From positions 62,001-126,000 of the forward strand of contig JAKAXM010000001.1 of assembly GCA_021816625.1 (NCBI GenBank): a DNA stretch of 64,000 nucleotides, given 5' to 3'. The translations under genes were made by a program, and so were the position numbers. Origin of the DNA: Pseudomonadota bacterium. Its GTDB lineage: Bacteria; Pseudomonadota; Gammaproteobacteria; Acidiferrobacterales; Acidiferrobacteraceae. Of this stretch, positions 35,283 to 43,760 are shown in pieces (the first letter of the stretch is position 1; every line of letters starts with the position of its first letter). The notes under the pieces are model-generated. The model saw nothing but the letters and a program-made list of their open reading frames with translations, was not told the origin of the DNA and ran no database searches.

Positions 35283-35317
35283 TGTTGGAAACGAGCCCGG
35301 GTTCCCCTTCCGCTGCC

Positions 35318-36571
35318 ATGTCCCTATCCCGCCGACGTTCCGATAGATGGTCGAGCCCGGTTGCCGGTGTCCTGGCGGTGCTGGGTCCGGGCCTTGTGGT
35401 TATGCTCGCGGACACCGATGCGGGCAGTGTCATAACGGCCGCGCAAAGCGGGGCCCAATGGGGCTATAAGCTCTTGCTGCTCCAAGTGATCTTGGTGCCC
35501 ATCTTGTACATTGTCCAGGAACTGACGGTGCGGCTGGGGATCGTGACGGGCGAGGGGCATGGCGAATTGATCGCCAAACGCTTCGGCCGGGGCTGGGCCT
35601 GGCTTTCGGTCGGAACCCTTGCCCTGTCGTGTCTGGGGGCGCTGCTCACCGAATTGAGCGGCATGGCGGGCGTCGGACTACTGTTTGGCATCCCGCGCTG
35701 GATTACCATGCTGGCCTTGGTCGGCGGGCTGATCACCATGGTCTGGACGGCCTCGTACGCGGGCGTGGAACGGGTGGCGCTCGCCGTAGGGGCCTTCGAA
35801 TTCGCCTTCCTGGCCGTCGCCCTAAAGACCCACCAATCCCTGGGGCCGCTGCTCGCACACAGTCTACAGATCCCCTTTCACGACCCCGGCTACCTCTACC
35901 TCGCGGCCGCGAACGTCGGGGCCGTCATTATGCCCTGGATGGTGTTCTATCAGCAGTCGGCCGTGGTCGACAAACGACTCCGCCTCGTGCATCTCAGGAT
36001 GGCGCGCATCGATACGGCCATCGGAGCGGTCGTGACCCAATTGATCATGGCCTCGGTGCTCGTAGTCACAGCGGCCACGATCGGCCATAGCGATCCCCAT
36101 ACGCCCTTGAATACGGTCCAGCAGATCGCCACGGCGCTCACGCCTTTCCTGGGAGAACGTACCGGCCGCTTGTTGTTTGCCTTGGGTATGAGTGGGGCCG
36201 CCGCGGTCGCGACCATCGTGGTCTCGCTCACCGCGGCGCGCGGCGTGGGCGAGGTCATGGGTTTCAAACATTCCCTGGAGCATCACCCCCGTGAAGCACC
36301 GTGGTTCTACGGCATCTTTACGACGCTTTTGGTGCTCGGGGGCGCCCTCGTGGCCTCCAACGTCAACCTGATCTCACTGGGGGTCGCGATGGAGGTCATG
36401 AACGCGGTTCTACTACCCGTTGTTCTGGGCTTCCTCTATCTATTGGCGCGCCACGCCCTGCCGGGCCCCCTGCAGCTCAAGGGGGCGTATGCGGTCTTCG
36501 TGCTGTTCGTCATCATCGTCACAGGCGGGTTTGGTTTGTACGCGGCGATAAACGGTATCGCCGTCGCTTAA
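35318..36571 (+). CDS. NRAMP-superfamily divalent metal transporter, variant metal site
   Basis: 417 residues with eleven or so hydrophobic helices and the NRAMP fold. The two metal-site helices differ from canonical Mn/Fe NRAMPs. Where TM1 normally has DPGN, this protein has DTDAGS (residues 32-37), and where TM6 has a MPH-type motif it has MPWMVFYQQ (205-213). The first Asp is kept, the Asn is not. It belongs to a divergent subgroup, so the transported ion (Mn, Fe, Mg or other) cannot be assumed. The start is placed after the promoter at 35254-35282. Confidence 0.85.
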   Translation: MSLSRRRSDRWSSPVAGVLAVLGPGLVVMLADTDAGSVITAAQSGAQWGYKLLLLQVILVPILYIVQELTVRLGIVTGEGHGELIAKRFGRGWAWLSVGTLALSCLGALLTELSGMAGVGLLFGIPRWITMLALVGGLITMVWTASYAGVERVALAVGAFEFAFLAVALKTHQSLGPLLAHSLQIPFHDPGYLYLAAANVGAVIMPWMVFYQQSAVVDKRLRLVHLRMARIDTAIGAVVTQLIMASVLVVTAATIGHSDPHTPLNTVQQIATALTPFLGERTGRLLFALGMSGAAAVATIVVSLTAARGVGEVMGFKHSLEHHPREAPWFYGIFTTLLVLGGALVASNVNLISLGVAMEVMNAVLLPVVLGFLYLLARHALPGPLQLKGAYAVFVLFVIIVTGGFGLYAAINGIAVA

Positions 36572-36697
36572 AGTCCTCCTTAAGTCGCTTCTTGCCTTGC
36601 CGGACAGGGACGAGAATGGGGGCCAATAAGGTAGGCAGCGCCGCTCTACGGAGCTCACTGCAACGACCCATGGCTGGGCCCTACCGAATAAGCCAAC

Positions 36698-36724
36698 AGG
36701 GGCGTCGGCCTCCCCGGCGCCCCT
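36698..36724. terminator. Possible bidirectional terminator between the NRAMP-type gene and ogt
   Basis: AGGGGCG (36698-36704) pairs with CGCCCCT (36718-36724) around a 13-base loop that can add an inner CGG/CCG pairing. A pyrimidine-rich CCCTCCCTTCT follows on the plus strand. The genes converge here, so a shared terminator is plausible. The T-tract is weak. Confidence 0.4.
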
Positions 36725-36781
36725 CCCTCCCTTCTAATGACAAACGCAGGACCGTACAAGCGGGGTCTGTCCGGCAGCAGG

Positions 36782-37336
36782 TCAGCGTAAGCGGCCGACA
36801 TCCACGCCCTCTTCGGCGAGCAGGCGTCTTTTCATGAGCGGCCCCCCATCTGAGTAACGGCCCAGGCGTGCGCCGGCGGCCACGACGCGGTGACAAGGGA
36901 TAAGGAGCGGCAGGGGGTTCATGGCGAGCGCGCTGCCCACGGCGCGCGCGGCGAGCGGGTGTCCGACGGCCGCGGCCAAGCGCCCGTACGTCCAGGTCTC
37001 GCCTCGCGGTATCGTGCGGGTCTTTTCCAAGACCGCGCGTTGAAACGCCGTGAGGCCCACAAGACCAACCGGGCCGCGATAGTCGCGGCGCTCCGTGAGG
37101 GCGCGCCGCACCGGATCAAGGCCCGCAGGGATCGTGGTGCTCGGCCGGGGTGGGACGAGGCCCACGGCCCGCGCGAAGGCCGCGAGCCCCTCCGGACCAT
37201 CCCAGGAGACGCAATAGGGGTAGCGGCCCCGGTAGGCAAGATAAAGGACACCCAAGGCGGTGGAGAGCGCGACATAACGAAGCGGCGTGTCCTTCCCGGG
37301 CACAGGGTTGCGGCCGGGCCGCGTGTCAGTCGTCAT
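36782..37336 (-). CDS. ogt: Methylated-DNA--protein-cysteine methyltransferase
   Basis: 184 residues. Direct repair of O6-alkylguanine. Active site IPCHRVV with the acceptor Cys, preceded by the DNA-binding segment TFQRAVLEKTRTIPRGETWTYGRLA-type helix-turn-helix with the Arg finger, and followed by GRYSDGGPLMKRRLLAEEG. The N-terminal ~85 residues form the RNase H-like domain. ATG 37336 overlaps the upstream permease gene by 11 bases. Confidence 0.92.
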   Translation of the reverse strand: MTTDTRPGRNPVPGKDTPLRYVALSTALGVLYLAYRGRYPYCVSWDGPEGLAAFARAVGLVPPRPSTTIPAGLDPVRRALTERRDYRGPVGLVGLTAFQRAVLEKTRTIPRGETWTYGRLAAAVGHPLAARAVGSALAMNPLPLLIPCHRVVAAGARLGRYSDGGPLMKRRLLAEEGVDVGRLR

Positions 37337-38702
37337 CGCGGACGAACAGCAGGGCGGAGGGAATTGAGCCCGACCGACGCTGCCAACGGGCATACAGAAG
37401 CGCGCCCAGCAGCAGATAGCCGAGGAAGGTATAGGCGGCGATCAGTGCAAGGCCCGAGGCCCCCCAGAAGTTCTGCGCGAATACATAGAGGAGTATAGGG
37501 CCGGCCGCCGCCAAAGCGGCATAGGCACCCCACGGCGCAGGCCCGCCCTGCCGCTTACGCAATACGGGTATGGCCGCCATGGCAAGCAGGTAAATCAATA
37601 AGAAGCCTTGGGCGGTAAAGACGCCGAAGAGATCCACGATCGCAAGCGGCCGCCAGCCGGCCGCGGCCGCGAGTACCGCAAAGAGCGCAGTCAGGCCTCC
37701 GAGCGTATGGAGCGCCACGCTGGGGGTGCGGTGGCGGCCTACCTGGCCGAGCGCGGCGGGCAACACGCGGTGACGCCCCATGGAATAGAGGAGCCGGCCC
37801 AGGCTGTTTAAGGTCGCCACGGTGGCGCTGAACGCGGCGATCGCCATGGCCATATCGGACAGGAGCGCGAGCACGGGCAGCCCATTCTTGACCGCGAGCG
37901 CGCTGAGCGGCGCCGCGGTCTCGCCAAGCCGCCGGGCATGTCCGTGGAAGCCCGCGAGCTCGGCATAGGCCATGAAGACATAGAAAACGAGGCTTACGAG
38001 GACCGCAGCCCCGATGGCGCGTGGCACATCGGCCGGGCTACGGGCCTCGCGGCCAAGATTGGCCGCCGTCTCGAAACCGCCGTAGGCCAACACGCTCAGG
38101 GTCATCGCCTGAAAAAATGGACCCCAGGCGAAGGGTGTGCTGGGCCTTGGGACCGTGAGTGTGACGGCATGCCCAAGGACATACAGGCCGATGACCACGA
38201 TGAACACGAGGGACACAGCCTCGACATAGAGACTATAGCGGGTCGCCACACCCACATCGCGCACAGTGAGCCCCCACGCCAGGAGCGCAAAGGGCAAGGC
38301 GGTGCCGAGCCACGGAAAGGGCAGGCCCAGAACGCCAAGGGCCTTGGTCACGAACAAGCCACCTATGATCGGCGCCGCCAACAACGCCCCGAAATAGCCG
38401 CCCATCATGGCCCAGCCGCTTAGCACCCCGGCGAGCGGATGCAGGGCGCGGCTCACCGACACGAACAAGGAGCCGGCGGACGGCGCTAAGCGCGCGAGCG
38501 CCGCGACCTGGGCTGCGACGAGCAGCATCACGAGCCCGACTGTGAGGTAGACGGCCCAGGTCAGCACGCCTCCTTGCGCCGCCACAAGTGAGATAGTCAC
38601 GGTGGCCATGGCCGACGGCGTGATATTGGCGATGGCGTGGCCGAGGATCGCGAGGAAGGACACGCGACCTGCGGCAAGCCGCGGGGGGTTTGGATCAAGC
38701 AT
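37326..38702 (-). CDS. APC-family amino acid/polyamine permease
   Basis: 458 residues with about 12-14 membrane helices and the APC superfamily pattern (GHAIANITPSAMATVTIS at TM1, AYGGFETAANLGREARSPADVPRAIG around TM6-7). Substrate cannot be deduced. ATG 38702 gives the correct N-terminus just before TM1; the ~45 open codons upstream are GC-driven. Coupled by overlap to ogt, with no evident functional link. Confidence 0.87.
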   Translation of the reverse strand: MLDPNPPRLAAGRVSFLAILGHAIANITPSAMATVTISLVAAQGGVLTWAVYLTVGLVMLLVAAQVAALARLAPSAGSLFVSVSRALHPLAGVLSGWAMMGGYFGALLAAPIIGGLFVTKALGVLGLPFPWLGTALPFALLAWGLTVRDVGVATRYSLYVEAVSLVFIVVIGLYVLGHAVTLTVPRPSTPFAWGPFFQAMTLSVLAYGGFETAANLGREARSPADVPRAIGAAVLVSLVFYVFMAYAELAGFHGHARRLGETAAPLSALAVKNGLPVLALLSDMAMAIAAFSATVATLNSLGRLLYSMGRHRVLPAALGQVGRHRTPSVALHTLGGLTALFAVLAAAAGWRPLAIVDLFGVFTAQGFLLIYLLAMAAIPVLRKRQGGPAPWGAYAALAAAGPILLYVFAQNFWGASGLALIAAYTFLGYLLLGALLYARWQRRSGSIPSALLFVRDDD

Positions 38703-38820
38703 GAGGCCATTGTGACGGCCTTGGCCGGACAAAGCCAGGGCGGCGCGAGCGGCATGGATTAGGCCCGCGCGGGGCGTTACAATCGAGGGCCCCCTTACCG
38801 GCGCCGCGCCTTGGTCTGTC

Positions 38821-39216
38821 ATGCCGATCACCGGGCTCATTCATGCCAGCCTTCTCGTAAGCGACCTTCCGCGGGCACTCCGGTTTTACCAGGAGATCTT
38901 GCAGCTTGCCCCTACGGCACGCCCAGAGCTCGGTTATGCCGGGGCCTGGTTCACCCTTCCGTCGGGCCAACAGCTCCACCTGATCGCCCGGTCCGCCACC
39001 GCAAGCCCCGATGCGGAGGGTCGGGCCGGCGAAGACCGCCACCTAGCGTTTGCCATAACGGACCTTGAAGCCCTTGAGTTACGGCTGACGCAGGCCGGAA
39101 TCGCGACTTGCCGCAGCCGTTCGGGACGCGCAGCGGTCTTTTGTCGCGATTTTGATGGCAATGCCCTGGAGTTCGTGGCGGCCCCTGCGGCCAAAGGCGC
39201 TGCGGGGAGGGCCTAA
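38821..39216 (+). CDS. VOC (glyoxalase/bleomycin-resistance) family protein
   Basis: 131 residues with the paired beta-alpha-beta-beta-beta modules of the VOC superfamily: IHASLLVSDLPRALRFYQEILQL, LHLIARSA, DRHLAFAITDLEALELRLTQAG and VFCRDFDGNALEFV. Metal ligands His (residue 8), His (in HLAF) and Glu (in LEFV) are kept, so an enzyme is likely. The substrate is unknown; lactoylglutathione-lyase-like members look similar. Confidence 0.85.
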   Translation: MPITGLIHASLLVSDLPRALRFYQEILQLAPTARPELGYAGAWFTLPSGQQLHLIARSATASPDAEGRAGEDRHLAFAITDLEALELRLTQAGIATCRSRSGRAAVFCRDFDGNALEFVAAPAAKGAAGRA

Positions 39217-39257
39217 GGCCGAACGGCAACGGCCAGGTCCGGCGCGGCCCCCGCGGC

Positions 39258-39617
39258 TTAGGCCTGCGCCTTTAGTAAGGCGAGCAAGGTCTCCTTGACA
39301 GCCACGCGCTGGCTGTGCGGCAGCTCCATCCAGAGCCGGGCCACCGCCACGGCCTCGTCGCTCAGCGTGGGCTCGCCCTGATAGCCGCCCTGCGTCTCCC
39401 GGACCGCAACGTCGACGAGCCCTTCCCCTAGGAGCAACCATTCGGGGTTGACGCCGAGGACCTTGGCAATCTCCACGAGGCTGCGCGGGCGGCGCACATG
39501 ACCGCCCTCGATGAATTGCACGGCCTGAGGACGTATCTTCACCCGCCGGGCGAGCTCGGATTGCGAAAGGCCCATCCGCTCCCGGGCATAACGCAAGCGC
39601 TTGGCCAGTGTATCCAT
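39258..39617 (-). CDS. XRE-family transcriptional regulator
   Basis: 119 residues. N-terminal helix-turn-helix (RLRYARERMGLSQSELARRVKIRPQAVQFIEGG, residues 7-40) and an extension of about 50 residues that may be a dimerisation region. Its ATG follows a TAGACT element by only six bases, so the message may be leaderless. Divergent from a second XRE gene at 39689. Confidence 0.88.
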   Translation of the reverse strand: MDTLAKRLRYARERMGLSQSELARRVKIRPQAVQFIEGGHVRRPRSLVEIAKVLGVNPEWLLLGEGLVDVAVRETQGGYQGEPTLSDEAVAVARLWMELPHSQRVAVKETLLALLKAQA

Positions 39618-39622
39618 CGCTT

Positions 39623-39682
39623 GAGTCTACAAAAACCGACCCGCCGCGACCTTGCCAATGCACTTGTACCTACAATAGACTC
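39623..39682. promoter_or_regulatory. Divergent XRE control region with facing TAGACTC elements
   Basis: GAGTCTA at 39623-39629 and TAGACTC at 39676-39682 form a perfect 7-bp inverted repeat spanning the region. Each arm reads TAGACT toward the gene on its side, ending six to seven bases before that ATG, so each may be a -10 box giving leaderless transcripts. On the plus strand TTGCCA (39652-39657) sits 18 bp from TAGACT. The repeat could also be an operator. Confidence 0.45.
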
Positions 39683-39688
39683 GGGGAA

Positions 39689-39967
39689 ATGACGAATGCC
39701 AGTGAACGAGCTTATTTGGCCGCCAACTTAAGGCGCGTACGGCGCGCACGGGGCCTGAGCCAAGATGACATAGCCGCGCTAAGCGGCATCAACCGGGCCT
39801 ACGTGAGCGATGTCGAGCATGGCAAGCGCAATGTCGGCATCGATTGTCTGGGTCGACTGGCCGCGGCCTTGCAGACATCGGCCGCCGCCTTGCTCCTGCC
39901 CGGACCGCAGGCCCCGCAGGACGAGCGGCCGGGACCGTCTACGGCCCCGGCACGGCCCGCGTCTTAA
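39689..39967 (+). CDS. XRE-family transcriptional regulator (second of divergent pair)
   Basis: 92 residues. Helix-turn-helix RRVRRARGLSQDDIAALSGINRAYVSDVEHGKRN (about 14-48), then a Pro/Ala-rich tail. The SINR-like HTH with YVSDVEHGKRNVGID resembles controller proteins of restriction systems, but no restriction-modification gene is nearby. Overlaps the 3' end of convergent hdrB by four bases. Confidence 0.86.
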   Translation: MTNASERAYLAANLRRVRRARGLSQDDIAALSGINRAYVSDVEHGKRNVGIDCLGRLAAALQTSAAALLLPGPQAPQDERPGPSTAPARPAS

Positions 39968-40872
39968 CGTTTGGCTGCAATCTCCTCGAGCCGTTGCGCC
40001 CGGATGATCTGGCCATTGAGGCCCGCTTCCTTGGCGGTGCCGCCGTAGGCGACCGTCATGAGCTGGCTATAGTAGGTTACGGGGATGTTGAACTTCGTCC
40101 CGTAGCGTTTGTTGATCTGACCCTGGTAGACCTCGACGTTCATCTGACACACCGGGCAGGGCGTTACGATCATATCCGCCCCGTGGTCATAGGCCGACTC
40201 GATGATTTTCTTGATCTGGGCCTGGCTCTTCTCGGGTTCCGAAAAGGCCAGCGCACCGCCGCAGCACGTCACCTTTTGGTCGTACTTCTCGACCGGCTCG
40301 CCACCTACGATCTCGACCAGCTTGTCCAGGTACTTGGGGTTTTCAAACGACTCCCCGGCAATCCCGAAGGGCCGATTCGTCTGACACCCCACATAGCCCG
40401 CAAACTTGATGCCCTCAAGGGGCTTCACGACGGGCTTCTTGAGTTCGTCGTAACCGAGATCCTCGATCAAGACCTCGACCATGTGCCGAACCTCCTGCTC
40501 GCCCTTGTACTGCAGATTCATGCCTGCCTCCCGCAAGGCCTCGTTGGTTTCGGCGAGCAAATCACTGTCATGGGCCAGGCGGTCCTTCGTCTCCTTCGCG
40601 CCAAGCCAGCAGGCCGCACAAGTGGCCACCACGTCCTGGCCCTTATTGACCTGCTCGGAGATCGCGAGATTGCGGGCGTTCATGACGTGGCGTGGCAACT
40701 CGCCGCCCTCCGCGTACCCGATCGAGGCGCCGCAGCAGTTCCAGTCCGGGATCTCATTTAACTGGACGTCGAGCTTCTTGCACATGGACTCCACGGAGAC
40801 CATGTAGTTGGAAGCGGAGGTGAGGCGCTCCGAGGAGCAGCCCGGATAAAATGAATATTCTTTTCTCGCCAT
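39964..40872 (-). CDS. hdrB: Heterodisulfide reductase subunit B-like protein (two CCG domains)
   Basis: 302 residues. Both cysteine-rich CCG motifs are complete: C12...C46-C47...C85-x2-C88 and C163...C203-C204...C239-x2-C242, matching the CX31-39CCX35-36CX2C pattern that holds non-cubane [4Fe-4S] clusters in HdrB (first motif slightly wider). Cytoplasmic. Last gene of the qmoA-qmoB-hdrC-hdrB operon, 12 bases after hdrC. In this position many organisms have the membrane subunit QmoC instead. Confidence 0.92.
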   Translation of the reverse strand: MARKEYSFYPGCSSERLTSASNYMVSVESMCKKLDVQLNEIPDWNCCGASIGYAEGGELPRHVMNARNLAISEQVNKGQDVVATCAACWLGAKETKDRLAHDSDLLAETNEALREAGMNLQYKGEQEVRHMVEVLIEDLGYDELKKPVVKPLEGIKFAGYVGCQTNRPFGIAGESFENPKYLDKLVEIVGGEPVEKYDQKVTCCGGALAFSEPEKSQAQIKKIIESAYDHGADMIVTPCPVCQMNVEVYQGQINKRYGTKFNIPVTYYSQLMTVAYGGTAKEAGLNGQIIRAQRLEEIAAKR

Positions 40873-40884
40873 ATATGAAGCCCC

Positions 40885-41508
40885 TTAGGCCGCCAAGCCT
40901 TTGCGTCGATCTTCGATCTCCCGCGCCTTCTTCAACATGCGATGAATGCCGCGCTTATCCTTGCAGCCCTTGTGCGTCAGGAAACCGAACGGGTTTAGGC
41001 GGCCAGTCTTTAGCATGCCAAGGCCGATATCCTTCATCGCCCAGGCCCGTGCCACGCCCGTCTTGAAGCCGTCCATGAAGTAAAGACCGACGGACAATTC
41101 GATCTCGTTTACGCGGCCAGACTTCACGAGGTTGTTCCAGAACATCTTCGCAAAGCGCCGCGTAGGATTCATTTTCGGGGCAAGCCCCAGCCTGTGGGCG
41201 TAATTGGCAAGACCATGCATGATATGCGTGATCGGTAACTCGCGGGGGCAGCGCACGATGCAGTTGTAGCATGACGTGCACATCCACATGGACTCGCTCT
41301 TCAAGACCTCCTCGCGCTTGCCTGCACGTATCATCATGAAAAGCTCCTGGGGCGGGTGTTCCCAGGCAGGCCCCAGCGGACAGGATCCGGAGCACACGCC
41401 GCACTGCATGCACATCTTGACCCATGTACCGCCCTCGACATTCGCTTCGACTTCCTTTAGGAAGTTGTTGCGATACTGCTCCACCATAGACGTATTGAGA
41501 TCGCTCAC
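40885..41508 (-). CDS. hdrC: Heterodisulfide reductase subunit C-like iron-sulfur protein
   Basis: 207 residues. Two [4Fe-4S] motifs: C33-x2-C36-x2-C39-x3-C43-P and C77-x2-C80-x2-C83-x3-C87-P. The C-terminal part is soluble and lacks the cytochrome b-like membrane domain that QmoC carries. GTG start at 41508 after TAGGAGG. Expected to pass electrons between QmoB and HdrB. Confidence 0.92.
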   Translation of the reverse strand: MSDLNTSMVEQYRNNFLKEVEANVEGGTWVKMCMQCGVCSGSCPLGPAWEHPPQELFMMIRAGKREEVLKSESMWMCTSCYNCIVRCPRELPITHIMHGLANYAHRLGLAPKMNPTRRFAKMFWNNLVKSGRVNEIELSVGLYFMDGFKTGVARAWAMKDIGLGMLKTGRLNPFGFLTHKGCKDKRGIHRMLKKAREIEDRRKGLAA

Positions 41509-41516
41509 TGCGCCTC

Positions 41517-43757
41517 CTAAAAACCTTTAAACGGACTCATGCCGATTTCCTGGATCTTCTCTGCATACTCGTTTATGAACTGAGGAACCCGGGCGATGTC
41601 CGATATGGCCACCTCCAGGACGCGCACCCGATCCTTCTCCAGATTCAGGTTCTGCAAGGTATCGTCTATCTTGCTCATGCGATAGCTGGCCAATTCGGAA
41701 CCCTTGACGAAGTGACACTGGTAATCGTCGCCGTGTTTGCAGCCCATAAGCATCACGCCATCGTAACCGCTATTGAGGGCATCGGTGATCCAGATCATGT
41801 TGACCGACCCGAGACAGCGAACCGGGATCGTGCGCACGAATGCGCTCGAGGTATGCCCGGAGACCCCGGCCATGTCCAGGGCCGGATAGGCGTCGTTTTC
41901 ACAGGCGAGCAGTAGGATGCGCGGTTTTTCCGAGAACTCGTCAGGCACGTCTACTGCCTTGATCTGCGAGCCCACGCTGTCAACCGAATAGTTCTCAAAC
42001 GATATGACTCGCACCGGACAGGCGCCCATACACGTGCCGCAGCGACGGCAGCGACCCTCGTTGAACTGAGGGTAACGCTGTTCATCTTCATCGATCGCCC
42101 CAAACGGACATTCGACAGTGCAGCGCTTGCACTGCGTACACCCCTCACGCCGAAAGGTCGGGAAGCTCAAGTCGCCGGAACGCGGATGCGCGGCCCGTCC
42201 AAGACCGGCGTTCTCGACGGCCTGAATGGCCTTGAGGGCCGCGCCGGTCGCGTCCTCCACCGCCTGCGTGATATCCATCGGACGACGGACCGGGCCGGCT
42301 GTGTAGATGCCGGTGCGGCGCGTTTCGTACGGAAAACAGATGAAGTGCGAATCGGTGAAACCGTACTTGAGCTGCGGGACGTCCGGCCCTTGTCGGTAGG
42401 TAAGGTTCAGGACCGAGACCGACTGCACTTTGCCGGCCTCGGTTACCGGAACGTCGGTGGCATCTGGCGGTATGTCGATATTGACGCCGGAGTTGGGAAC
42501 CTGTCCGGTCGCCAAGACCACGAGGTCGACGTCTTTCATGACCGCCGCCTTGTCGTCTAGGATCAGATCGTGGAAATGGACAGAGGCGGATCCGTCGCCA
42601 TTAACCGCAACCGATTGGACCTTGCCTTTGGTGAATATCACGCCCTTTGTCTGGGCACTTCGATAAAAATCCTCACCGTTGCCCGGTGTCCTGAGATCGG
42701 TATAGATAATGGCCGTGTCGATATTGGGGTTCTGGGCCTTGAAGTACATGGCCTGCTTCATGCTGGTGTTGCAGCAGTGTCCAGAGCAGTACTTGAGATG
42801 GGTGCCGCTCGCATCCCGCTGGCCTGCACACTGAATGAAGGCAACGCTTTGCACTTCCTTGCCGTCGGACGGCCGGCGCATGGGCTCGCCTTTGGCGGCC
42901 GCCGACCGCGCCAAGGCCTCGAGTCCGGCCTGATCCAGGATATTGGGGCTCTTGCCATAACCGAATTCCGGCAGACGGCTCGCATCATACGGTGTAAAGC
43001 CGGTCGCCATGACGATGGCGCCTACGTTCTCCGTCCGAGTCGGGCCGCTTTCGGCCGTTATATCGACACTGAATTGTCCCGGAGCGCCACTCGTGCGGGT
43101 AGTCCGCGAATTGAGATGTACGGTGATCTTCGGGTCCTTGGAGACCGCCGCCACCAGGGCCTCGATATCCGTCGGTTGCGGATCGGCAAAGGGCTCGCGG
43201 CTGGGGACCCGCTTATAGAGGCTTGCCATGTAGCCGCCCAGGGCCGGCGCCTTTTCGACGAGCAGCACCTCGTAGCCGGCACGGGCGGACTCGAGCGCTG
43301 CGGTCATACCGGTGACGCCGCCGCCTACGACCAATATGCGTTTATTGGTCCCGTGCGCCGCATTGGGGGTCGGGGCCACGATCTTTTTGGCCTCGGCACA
43401 GCCCATGCGGATATAGTCGGCAGCCATCTCCTGCGTCAATTCTCGGGCCTCATCGGTGGGCGGCTGCGACCAGATCACCTGTTCGCGCAGGTTGACGCGC
43501 GCTACCGCCACGTTCTCGAAGGTGAAGGCCTCGGCCTTGGCGCGGCGCGAGCAGGCGCCTATTACCACCCGGTTTACGCCCTCATCGATGTCCTTCTGGA
43601 TCATGGCCACGCCCTGGCTATTGCAGAGGAATTCGTGCTCGCGCACGACATGGGCCTTGCCTTCCTTTTGGGCCACCATGGTCAAGGCCTTGGTATCGAG
43701 GCGCTCGCCAAGACCGCAACCCTGGCACACATAGGCGCCGATCTTCATATCCGTCAT
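41517..43757 (-). CDS. qmoB: QmoB / HdrA-like flavoprotein with ferredoxin and MvhD domains
   Basis: 746 residues. N-terminal CQGCG segment (11-14), FAD-binding GGGVTG at 145-150, and an HdrA-like body. Two [4Fe-4S] clusters lie at about 542-586 (CTQCKRCTVECP and CRRCGTCMGACP), followed by an MvhD/FlpD-like C-terminal domain (about 605-746, with CENDAYPA, RCLGSVN and GCKHGDDYQC). This is the QmoB layout. GGAGGG lies eight bases before ATG 43757. Qmo complexes exchange electrons with APS reductase. Confidence 0.93.
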   Translation of the reverse strand: MTDMKIGAYVCQGCGLGERLDTKALTMVAQKEGKAHVVREHEFLCNSQGVAMIQKDIDEGVNRVVIGACSRRAKAEAFTFENVAVARVNLREQVIWSQPPTDEARELTQEMAADYIRMGCAEAKKIVAPTPNAAHGTNKRILVVGGGVTGMTAALESARAGYEVLLVEKAPALGGYMASLYKRVPSREPFADPQPTDIEALVAAVSKDPKITVHLNSRTTRTSGAPGQFSVDITAESGPTRTENVGAIVMATGFTPYDASRLPEFGYGKSPNILDQAGLEALARSAAAKGEPMRRPSDGKEVQSVAFIQCAGQRDASGTHLKYCSGHCCNTSMKQAMYFKAQNPNIDTAIIYTDLRTPGNGEDFYRSAQTKGVIFTKGKVQSVAVNGDGSASVHFHDLILDDKAAVMKDVDLVVLATGQVPNSGVNIDIPPDATDVPVTEAGKVQSVSVLNLTYRQGPDVPQLKYGFTDSHFICFPYETRRTGIYTAGPVRRPMDITQAVEDATGAALKAIQAVENAGLGRAAHPRSGDLSFPTFRREGCTQCKRCTVECPFGAIDEDEQRYPQFNEGRCRRCGTCMGACPVRVISFENYSVDSVGSQIKAVDVPDEFSEKPRILLLACENDAYPALDMAGVSGHTSSAFVRTIPVRCLGSVNMIWITDALNSGYDGVMLMGCKHGDDYQCHFVKGSELASYRMSKIDDTLQNLNLEKDRVRVLEVAISDIARVPQFINEYAEKIQEIGMSPFKGF

Positions 43758-43760
43758 GCC

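Noticed and set aside
39689-39967. XRE gene as controller of a restriction-modification system
   Set aside because: The helix-turn-helix resembles C proteins, but no methylase or endonuclease gene is in the neighbourhood.
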